From an uncultured Rhodospirillaceae bacterium (GTDB lineage: Bacteria; Pseudomonadota; Alphaproteobacteria; Rhodospirillales; Magnetospirillaceae), in assembly GCA_903901915.1 (NCBI GenBank), contig CAIUSV010000046.1, positions 84,453-148,452 of the forward strand: a stretch of DNA of 64,000 bases, in the 5' to 3' direction. The position numbers and the translations under genes were made by a program. The notes below the pieces were generated by a model. That model ran no database searches. It had not been told where the DNA came from and saw nothing but the letters and a program-made list of their open reading frames with translations. Shown piece after piece: positions 58,073 to 64,000 of this stretch. The first letter of the stretch is position 1, and every line of letters starts with the position of its first letter.

Positions 58073-59869
58073 ATGCACGTCTATAGAACGCACACCTGTG
58101 GCCAGTTGAAGGCCGCGGACGCGGGCATCCAGGCCCGCCTGTCGGGTTGGGTCCACCGCAAGCGCGACCACGGCAACCTGTTGTTCGTGGACCTGCGCGA
58201 CCACTACGGCCTGACCCAGTGCGTCATCGACATTTCCAGCCCGGTGTTCGCCACCCTGGAAAAGGCGCGGCCGGAAAGCGTCATCACCGTCACCGGCAAG
58301 GTCGTCCGGCGCTCGGCCGAGACCATCAACCCGCGCCTGCCCACCGGTGAGGTGGAAGTGCAGGTCGCCGAGGTCGAGATCCAGTCCATCGCCGACGTCC
58401 TGCCGATCCAGGTGGCCGGCGACCAGGAATACCCCGAGGACATGCGGCTCAAATACCGTTTCCTCGACCTGCGCCGCGAGGGTGTTCACGCCAACATGGT
58501 GTTGCGCTCAAAGGTGATCGCCTATCTGCGTCAGGCGATGATCGCCCAGGGCTTCACCGAGTTTCAGACCCCGATCCTGACCGCGTCGTCGCCCGAGGGC
58601 GCCCGCGACTATCTGGTGCCGTCGCGCATCCATCCCGGCAAGTTCTATGCCCTGCCCCAGGCGCCGCAGCAGTTCAAGCAACTGCTGATGGTCGCCGGGT
58701 TCGACCGCTATTTCCAGATCGCGCCCTGCTTCCGCGACGAGGCCGGCCGCGCCGACCGCAGCCCGGGCGAGTTCTACCAGCTCGATTTCGAGATGAGCTA
58801 CGTCACCCAGGACGACGTCTTCGCCGCCATCGAACCGGTGCTGGAAGGGGTGTTCAACGAGTTCGGCCAGGGGCGCAAGGTCACCCCGGCGCCGTTCCCC
58901 CGCATCGCCTATGCCGAGTCCATGCTGAAATACGGCTCGGACAAGCCCGATTTGCGCAATCCCATCGTCATCGCCGACGTCACCGAGGCGTTCCGCGATT
59001 CCGGCTTTGGCCTGTTCGCCAAGCTGGTGGGCCAAGGCGCGGTGGTGCGCGCCATCCCCGCCCCCGGCGCGGCGGGACAGCCGCGCTCGTGGTTCGACAA
59101 GCTCAACGACTGGGCGCGGGAAAACGGCGCCGGCGGCCTGGGCTACATCCAGTTCGCCGCCGAGGGGCCGAAAGGCCCCATCGCCAAGAACCTCGACCCC
59201 GAGCGGGTGGCGACGATCAAGGCGGCCGCCGGGCTGAAGGACGGCGATGCGGTGTTCTTCGCCTGCGACAAGGCGTTGCCGGCCTCCAAGTTCGCCGGAC
59301 TGGTCCGCACCAAGATCGGCAACGAACTGGACCTGCTGGAAAAGGACGTCTTCAAGTTCTGCTGGACCGTCGATTTCCCCATGTACGAAATCAACGACGA
59401 GACCGGCCTGATCGAGTTCTCGCACAACCCGTTCTCCATGCCCCAGGGCGGCATGGAGGCGCTGTTGAACCAGGACCCGCTGACCATCAACGCCTATCAG
59501 TACGACATCGTCTGCAACGGCGTCGAACTGTCGTCGGGCGCCATCCGCAACCATCGCCCCGACATCATGTACAAGGCGTTCGAGATCGCCGGCTATTCCG
59601 CCGCCCATGTCGAGGAGCATTTCGGCGGCATGCTCAACGCCTTCAAGTTCGGCGCGCCACCCCACGGCGGCTCGGCGCCGGGCGTCGATCGCATCGTCAT
59701 GCTGCTGGCCGACGAACCGAACATCCGCGAGGTCATCTTGTTCCCCATGAACCAGCAGGCCCAGGACCTGCTGATGCAGGCCCCCGCCGAAATCACCCCC
59801 GAGCGCCTGCGCGAACTGCACATCAAGATCGATCTGCCCAAGCCGAAGAAAGAGGTCAAGGAGGGCTGA
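58073..59869 (+). CDS. aspS: aspartyl-tRNA synthetase, probably non-discriminating
   Basis: This is a 598-residue bacterial-type class II synthetase. It has an OB-fold anticodon domain (residues 1-110), motif 2 ([24 protein letters not shown] region), a GAD insertion, and motif 3 ([13 protein letters not shown]). In the anticodon domain His33 ([15 protein letters not shown]) occupies the place where discriminating enzymes carry Leu. His there is characteristic of enzymes that also charge tRNA-Asn, which GatCAB then amidates. AAGAAGG lies about 5 bases before the ATG at 58073. A TTGACA at 58005-58010 may be its -35. A strong terminator follows. Confidence 0.95.
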   Translation: MHVYRTHTCGQLKAADAGIQARLSGWVHRKRDHGNLLFVDLRDHYGLTQCVIDISSPVFATLEKARPESVITVTGKVVRRSAETINPRLPTGEVEVQVAEVEIQSIADVLPIQVAGDQEYPEDMRLKYRFLDLRREGVHANMVLRSKVIAYLRQAMIAQGFTEFQTPILTASSPEGARDYLVPSRIHPGKFYALPQAPQQFKQLLMVAGFDRYFQIAPCFRDEAGRADRSPGEFYQLDFEMSYVTQDDVFAAIEPVLEGVFNEFGQGRKVTPAPFPRIAYAESMLKYGSDKPDLRNPIVIADVTEAFRDSGFGLFAKLVGQGAVVRAIPAPGAAGQPRSWFDKLNDWARENGAGGLGYIQFAAEGPKGPIAKNLDPERVATIKAAAGLKDGDAVFFACDKALPASKFAGLVRTKIGNELDLLEKDVFKFCWTVDFPMYEINDETGLIEFSHNPFSMPQGGMEALLNQDPLTINAYQYDIVCNGVELSSGAIRNHRPDIMYKAFEIAGYSAAHVEEHFGGMLNAFKFGAPPHGGSAPGVDRIVMLLADEPNIREVILFPMNQQAQDLLMQAPAEITPERLRELHIKIDLPKPKKEVKEG

Positions 59870-59894
59870 GTTGCCGCCCAATCGCCGGACATGG

Positions 59895-59921
59895 AAAAAG
59901 GGGGCTTCGGCCCCCTTTTTT
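59895..59921 (+). terminator. rho-independent terminator of aspS
   Basis: AAAAAGGGGGC-TTCG-GCCCCC followed by TTTTTT. The A-tract on the 5' side makes it work in both directions. It lies 26 bases past the aspS stop. Confidence 0.92.
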
Positions 59922-60098
59922 GTTCATGGGCGCCGCCCATACCCGCCAAAAGCCCTTGGGAACCCGGTCCTTTGGGAAGACGCCATCTTCCCCGCTTACC
60001 CCAGGACCACAAACAAGGCGGAGCATGCGTGGCGCCAGAGCAAGTAAATAAACAAGATTGATTATATGTGTATTTACGTTCTCTCCGAAATAACAGCC
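59922..60098. other. gene-free stretch with probable dispersed intergenic repeat
   Basis: No believable gene. Bases 59927-59980 (minus strand: CCCAAAGGACCGGG, then CTTTTGGCGGGTATGGGCGG) resemble a short intergenic repeat I associate with Rhodospirillales and acetic-acid bacterial genomes. From about 60,040 the sequence is AT-rich. Confidence 0.3.
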
Positions 60099-60260
60099 TT
60101 ACTGCGTTGTTGACGACGTAGAGGTCGTGGTGGAATTCGGCTGACCCAGCGAGGCGAGTGCCTCTCCGATCGTCGATTGCCCTTCCTTAAGGCCCGCGAT
60201 CTGATCTTCACTGATCGGCCTGCCGCTGGTAGCGCCGCATTCAAAAGTAGCAAACGTCAC
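60099..60260 (-). pseudogene. relic of a SmpA/OmlA (BamE-like) small lipoprotein gene
   Basis: A 53-codon frame starting at GTG 60260 reads FECGATSGRPISEDQ, then IAGLKEGQSTIGEALASLGQP, then a Ser/Thr tail and stop. This matches the core of SmpA/OmlA proteins: lipidated Cys, small segment, (I/V)..(L/I)K.G.T....(A/V)...LG.P. The signal sequence is degraded (no proper lipobox; upstream open frame contains no Met), there is no ribosome site, and the C-terminal half of the domain is absent. I call it a decayed gene. A shortened but functional protein is the alternative. Confidence 0.5.
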
Positions 60261-60363
60261 ATGCAAAACAACGATTGCGCTGGAAAACAGGGGCGCGGCG
60301 TGAGAGCGGGATCGGGAGCGATTTACCGGGTTTCCACTGATGGGCTTTGGTGAAGCCCCCCCC

Positions 60364-60870
60364 CTACGCGCTCAGGCGCACCGGGGTTTGGGCCTGCCAC
60401 GACAGCTTTTGCAGCACGCTTTCGGCGATGCGGACCTGATCGGTATCGGGATTGTAGCGTTGCTCGAAATCGACCCGGTGTTCCCACTGGGCCAGCATGT
60501 CGCGGGGGGTGTCGGGCTTGGCCTTCTCGCCGGTCAGCGCGCCGATGGTCTGGTCGTAACGCGGGTCGAGTTCGCTGGGAAATCCCACCATCTTGAACTC
60601 GTCCCACGACAGCGAGCCTTCCATGTACATCTCGTGGGTGATGTCGGCGAACTGGCGCGGCGAGACGTTGCGCAGGTCATAGCGCGCCGCCGCCGAGGGT
60701 TCGCCGGGGGGCGGCAACGCCGGCAGTGCCGCCGCCGGATTGGCGGTGACGGCGGTATTGTCCTGGCGGGAGGGCGCACCGGTCAGGCGCGGTTCACGGC
60801 GCGTCATGTCGGAGACCGGACGGTCCCACGGATCGGAGAACAGACGGGCGAGAACCGAGCCGATGGTCAT
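60364..60870 (-). CDS. unknown protein, 168 residues, coupled to upstream small gene
   Basis: Soluble protein with a basic, Pro/Ala-rich and probably disordered first half (residues 1-70) and a helical, acidic second half beginning YDLRNVSPRQFADITHEMY. It contains no cysteine, signal peptide or membrane helix that I can see. I do not recognise the family. The ATG at 60870 overlaps the stop of the preceding gene by four bases (ATGA), so the two are translated as a pair. Confidence 0.7.
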   Translation of the reverse strand: MTIGSVLARLFSDPWDRPVSDMTRREPRLTGAPSRQDNTAVTANPAAALPALPPPGEPSAAARYDLRNVSPRQFADITHEMYMEGSLSWDEFKMVGFPSELDPRYDQTIGALTGEKAKPDTPRDMLAQWEHRVDFEQRYNPDTDQVRIAESVLQKLSWQAQTPVRLSA

Positions 60871-61112
60871 CGTGGGGCGACGCTCCGCAGATAGGGTTCC
60901 AGTTCCGGCAATATCGCCAGGGAAACAAGCTGGTCGGCCGTCAGGCTGCCCTCGGCGAACAGCTCCTTGACCAGGGTGGCGACATCGGCGGCGTCGAGAT
61001 GGGGCGGCGCCGGCAATCCCCGCGCCGCCGCCGAGCCGGCCGGATCGACCGGCGTCAGCGGAGAGCGGCACTTCAGCGCCTGCATCCAGTCGGGGGCGAA
61101 GTCGAAGGTCAT
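60867..61112 (-). CDS. unknown small protein, 81 residues
   Basis: Starts MTFDFAPDWMQALKC and continues with a helical C-terminus (ATLVKELFAEGSLTADQLVSL). The EGSLT..(Q/E) phrase is echoed in the downstream partner (MEGSLSWDEF), hinting at related folds or joint action. GGAG lies 7 bases before the ATG at 61112. Translation is coupled to the following gene through ATGA. Family not recognised. Confidence 0.68.
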   Translation of the reverse strand: MTFDFAPDWMQALKCRSPLTPVDPAGSAAARGLPAPPHLDAADVATLVKELFAEGSLTADQLVSLAILPELEPYLRSVAPR

Positions 61113-61318
61113 TCTCCCTCTCCGTGAACAACGATGGCCCAATCCCGTCAACGGCTTCGCAACCGGCGTGCCAGCCCCGAAACAGCGGATTCCGTTCCAT
61201 CCCCCACCGGGGTATCGGCAAGGCTTGCCCACCGGGCCGGCAATTTTTGCCGGACGGGCGGCAAGGATCGGCTTGGAAGATGATGGACTCTAACCCTAGT
61301 TCCAGCGGCGCGCGGGTG

Positions 61319-61324
61319 TATAAT
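61319..61324 (+). promoter_or_regulatory. -10 element of eipB
   Basis: Perfect TATAAT, 29 bases before the eipB ATG. The corresponding -35 (about 61296-61301, CTAGTT) is poor, so an activator or alternative sigma factor may be involved. Confidence 0.45.
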
Positions 61325-61352
61325 GATCGCCGGTTTCCCTCCGGAGGGTGGT

Positions 61353-62159
61353 ATGTATCGAAGTCGTGGGCTGGTCCTGGCGGGATTTGTCGCCGGGCTG
61401 ACATCGGTAGCCCAGGTGGCGGTGGCGTTACCCGCCGAACTGGTGTCGCATCGCGCCACCTATCGCATGGGCCTCTCGTCGTCGCGGTCGGGCAGCGGCA
61501 TGGCCAACGCCTCCGGAATGTGGAGCTACCAGTTCGCCGATTCCTGTGACGGCTGGGTGACCGAATTCCGCCTGAACGTCACCTACGCCTATTCCGAGGG
61601 CGGGTTGGTGGAAACCACCACCGACTTCCTGGGTTGGGAATCCAAGGATGGCCTGTCGTACCGGTTCCGCGTCCGCCAGACCCGTGACGGCCAGATCACC
61701 GAGGAGGTGGAAGGTACCGCCAAGCTGAACGGCGTCGGCCAGGCCGGCATCGCCCGCTATACCCGCCCGGATACCCACACCATCAAACTGCCCAAGGGAA
61801 CCCTGTTTCCCACGGCCCACACCATCCGTCTGCTCGATGCCGCCAGCAGCGGCGGGCGCCTGCTGGCGCGGCCCCTGTTCGACGGCCAGGGCGAGGAAGG
61901 GCCGTTCGACACCAGCGCCCAGATCGGCCACGCGGTGGCCCAACCGGCGGCGGTATCCAGCCCGCTGCTGGATTCGCCGGTATGGCCCATGCGGATGGCG
62001 TTCTTCCCCACCGGCAGTTCCGATCCGCTGCCCGAATTCGAGATGTCGCTGACCTACCACCCCAACGGCGTGGCCGAGGACATCGAACAGATCTTCAAGA
62101 CCTTCAGTTTGCGCGGCAGGCTCGAATCCATCGAGGTGCTTCCCCGCCGCAAGTGCTGA
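61353..62159 (+). CDS. eipB: EipB/DUF1849 cell-envelope integrity protein
   Basis: This is a 268-residue periplasmic protein with a signal peptide (cleavage near VAVALPAEL, about residue 27). The family opening LVSHRATYRMGLSSSRSGSG and TYHPNGVAEDIEQ near the end are present. Cys65 (FADSCDGW) and the C-terminal Cys268 match the two cysteines that form the conserved disulfide of EipB. In Brucella this beta-spiral protein supports envelope integrity. ATG 61353 has GGAGGG 4 bases upstream. The following TPR gene begins 20 bases after the stop. Confidence 0.88.
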   Translation: MYRSRGLVLAGFVAGLTSVAQVAVALPAELVSHRATYRMGLSSSRSGSGMANASGMWSYQFADSCDGWVTEFRLNVTYAYSEGGLVETTTDFLGWESKDGLSYRFRVRQTRDGQITEEVEGTAKLNGVGQAGIARYTRPDTHTIKLPKGTLFPTAHTIRLLDAASSGGRLLARPLFDGQGEEGPFDTSAQIGHAVAQPAAVSSPLLDSPVWPMRMAFFPTGSSDPLPEFEMSLTYHPNGVAEDIEQIFKTFSLRGRLESIEVLPRRKC

Positions 62160-62179
62160 GCCCCCATGGAGTCACGTCC

Positions 62180-63247
62180 TTGACCAATCCCGAGCAGGCC
62201 GATCCCGGCCCAGAGATCGAGCGCCTGCGCGCCATCGTCGCCGAGTTCCGCCACCGCCTCGAAACCACGCCCGATGCCCTGTTTCCCGCCCATGCCGAAT
62301 CCCTGCTGCGGCTGGGCTCGCTGCTGGCCGGGCGGGGCGAGACCGAAGCGGCGCGCGATACGGTGGCCGAGGCGGTGATGCTGTTGCGCGCCATGGCGCA
62401 GATCGATCCCGCCGCGTTCGGTGCCAGCCTCGCCGCGGCGCTGAACACCCTGTCCATCCACTTGTCCGACACCAAGGACGACGAAGGCGCCCGCATCGCC
62501 GGCGATCAGGCGGTGGCCGAAGGCCGCGCGGCCATGGCGGCGCATCCCGAACAGGCCCGCTTCGTGCTGGTATCGGCGCTGATCGGCCGAGCCGGCCGAC
62601 ATCTGCAAGACGCCGACATCGACGCCACTCTGAACGACCTGACCGAAGCGGTCGAGGTCTATCACGGCGGCGGCACCGAGGCCGTTTCCTTCCTGGGGCC
62701 GATGATCGAGGCCCTGCATCGCGCCGCCCTGGCCTTCTCCGAAATCGGCCGCTGGGCCGAAGCCATCGACGCCCGCCGCCTGATGGTATCGCTGTTCGAC
62801 GACCCGCCGCCACCGGCCATGGTTCATCTGCTGGCACTTACCCTGCAGCAGACCGCCCAGGCCATGGGACGTGATCACAGGTTGGACGTCGCCGAAAACT
62901 GCGCCGAGGAAGCGGTAAGCCTGGCGCGCATGCTCGACGCCGCCGACAGCCCGACCTATCGGCTGTTCCTCGCCCAGGCACTGGGAAGCCTGGCCGGACG
63001 CCGCCATAATTCCGGCAACGACGCCGCCGCGCTGGAGGTGGCGCTGGAAGCCGTCAACACATTCCACGAAGTCATCGAAAAGGACCCGCTGGCGACGGTG
63101 CCGTCATTGGTCCTGACGCTGCAAAGCCTGACGGCGATCCTGACGGCGCTCGACATGCCGGATCAGGCCGCCTCCATCGACATGCAGCGCGTCCACATGC
63201 AGGCGACGCTGGAACTGATGCTGCGCGGCGACATTCCGGCCAATTAG
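62180..63247 (+). CDS. tetratricopeptide-repeat protein
   Basis: A 355-residue, all-helical, Ala-rich protein with successive helix pairs resembling TPR units (for example LLRLGSLLAGRGETEAARDTV and EIGRWAEAIDARRLMVSLF). It has no signal peptide or membrane segment and is probably a cytoplasmic scaffold. The start is TTG at 62180, with GGAG 8 bases upstream; a closer ATG at 62166 is out of frame. It follows eipB by 20 bases and probably shares its transcript. Its stop abuts the stop of the convergent Rrf2 gene. Confidence 0.78.
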   Translation: MTNPEQADPGPEIERLRAIVAEFRHRLETTPDALFPAHAESLLRLGSLLAGRGETEAARDTVAEAVMLLRAMAQIDPAAFGASLAAALNTLSIHLSDTKDDEGARIAGDQAVAEGRAAMAAHPEQARFVLVSALIGRAGRHLQDADIDATLNDLTEAVEVYHGGGTEAVSFLGPMIEALHRAALAFSEIGRWAEAIDARRLMVSLFDDPPPPAMVHLLALTLQQTAQAMGRDHRLDVAENCAEEAVSLARMLDAADSPTYRLFLAQALGSLAGRRHNSGNDAAALEVALEAVNTFHEVIEKDPLATVPSLVLTLQSLTAILTALDMPDQAASIDMQRVHMQATLELMLRGDIPAN

Positions 63248-63697
63248 CTAGATATCATACATCAACACCGGATCGACCCGGCCGCCCCGCTTGGACATAT
63301 CGGCGATGCTGGTGTTGTCGAGGATGGCGGCGATGGCGTCACGCACGTCCTGCATCACCGCCCGGACGGTGCAGGCCCCCTCGTCGGTGCAATCGTCGCA
63401 GCGGCGATAGGCGGTACGCGAGACGCACTGCACCGGCGCCAGCGGGCCATCGAGGATACGCACCACCTCGCCGACCATGATGCGGGCCGCCGGGCGCGCC
63501 AGGGTATAGCCACCGCCCTTGCCCTTCTTGCTGAGCAACAGGCCGTTGTTCTTGAGTTCCAGCAAGATGGTGTCGAGGAACTTCTTGGGGATGTGCTCGG
63601 CTTCGGCGATATCGGCGATCAGCGACGGCCCCCGGCCCTCGCGGAGGGCGAGATGCACCATGGCCTTCAGTCCGTATTTCGCCTTGCTCGACAGCAT
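63248..63697 (-). CDS. Rrf2-family transcriptional regulator with four clustered Cys
   Basis: This is a 149-residue winged-helix protein with the standard start MLSSKAKYGLKAMVHLAL. The helix IPKKFLDTILLELKNNGLLLS and wing KGKGGGYTLARP follow. Cys91, Cys100, Cys103 and Cys109 form a C-x8-C-x2-C-x5-C cluster suited to an iron-sulfur or redox centre, as in IscR, NsrR or RirA, though with one extra cysteine. Targets are unknown; sulfur or iron genes such as cysK are candidates. ATG 63697 is chosen as the family-typical start. Confidence 0.88.
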   Translation of the reverse strand: MLSSKAKYGLKAMVHLALREGRGPSLIADIAEAEHIPKKFLDTILLELKNNGLLLSKKGKGGGYTLARPAARIMVGEVVRILDGPLAPVQCVSRTAYRRCDDCTDEGACTVRAVMQDVRDAIAAILDNTSIADMSKRGGRVDPVLMYDI

Positions 63698-63785
63698 CAC
63701 CACACCAACTCTATAGACCGCGTAAGGAAGCGATCATACCACAGTCGTCATGGTGGAATAGAGCAGATGAGGGCCGGCATCCCGG

Positions 63786-63818
63786 AAAAAAACGGGGGCG
63801 GATTCGCATCCACCCCCG
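63786..63818 (-). terminator. rho-independent terminator of etfA
   Basis: On the minus strand CGGGGGTGGAT-GCGA-ATCCGCCCCCG is followed by seven T. It lies 14 bases past the etfA stop. Confidence 0.9.
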
Positions 63819-63831
63819 CCAGTGAGCGACC

Positions 63832-64000
63832 TCAGGGAGACTGGAGGGCCGCGGTAAACTCGGGCAAGGCCTTGAAGAGATCGGCGACGAGGCCGTAATC
63901 GGCGACCTGGAAGATGGGAGCCTCTTCGTCCTTGTTGATGGCGACGATGACCTTTGAATCCTTCATGCCGGCGAGGTGCTGGATGGCGCCGGAGATGCCG
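63832..64000 (-). CDS. etfA: electron transfer flavoprotein alpha subunit, C-terminal part
   Basis: The frame continues beyond the window edge. The visible 55 or so residues ([40 protein letters not shown], then [11 protein letters not shown]) are the highly conserved FAD-binding end of EtfA. EtfAB carries electrons from acyl-CoA dehydrogenases to the quinone pool. Gene order suggests etfB and other genes lie outside. Confidence 0.93.
   Translation of the reverse strand, partial: GISGAIQHLAGMKDSKVIVAINKDEEAPIFQVADYGLVADLFKALPEFTAALQSP

Noticed and set aside
1..64000. CRISPR arrays, tRNA, rRNA and insertion sequences
   Set aside because: I saw no regularly spaced identical repeats, no cloverleaf with the conserved TTCGA arm, and no transposase frame; the repeats found are protein-coding.

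Overview
The window looks like chromosomal DNA of a GC-rich alphaproteobacterium of the Rhodospirillales. A Magnetospirillum-like organism is my best guess from gene content, not a database match. Supporting points are the EipB/DUF1849 envelope gene, a DUF1007 plus NicO metal pair, an AspRS carrying the His typical of non-discriminating enzymes, and strong G/C third-position bias.

Left part (1-16,012). The 3' part of a SpmA/SpmB-type membrane gene is followed by a TerC/YjbE-like membrane gene. A minus-strand run then encodes a methyltransferase, a large membrane protein resembling GT-C glycosyltransferases, an orphan ParA ATPase, a small CopD-like membrane protein and a Nudix ADP-ribose pyrophosphatase. 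After these come a chemoreceptor, a Cys-rich protein of unknown function, a NicO metal transporter with a His-rich loop, a DUF1007 protein with an EF-hand, and a sulfur amino acid cluster (metC, a small periplasmic protein, sseA, cysK). A PilZ protein and an outer-membrane barrel with its own terminator complete this part.

Centre (16,292-48,103). Half of the window is one uninterrupted minus-strand gene of 10,603 codons, roughly 1 MDa of protein. It has no signal peptide. In order it shows a BapA-prefix-like start, a FecR-like domain, a linker rich in Gln and Pro, about 2,700 residues of Ala-rich probable helix containing small repeated beta modules, cadherin-like tandem domains, an RTX-like block, a propeller-like block, a second RTX-like block, more cadherin-like domains, twelve LamG-like domains, and a right-handed-helix-like C-terminus with a tail resembling type I secretion signals. 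I read it as a giant secreted or surface adhesin. No type I secretion genes are in the window. Its upstream region is strikingly AT-rich and holds a good sigma70-type promoter. Just upstream lie a 26-residue candidate lipoprotein and a PAS-containing sensor kinase on the same strand.

Right part (48,434-64,000). After the kinase come a divergent RND efflux pair, RNase D, a degenerate receiver-domain protein, aspS with a strong terminator, a decayed SmpA/OmlA-like lipoprotein relic, two coupled small unknown genes, eipB with a TPR protein, an Rrf2 regulator with four clustered cysteines, and the end of etfA with its terminator. No tRNA, rRNA, CRISPR array or insertion sequence was recognised. 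The unusual system here is the giant protein, its AT-rich control region and its micro-lipoprotein neighbour.
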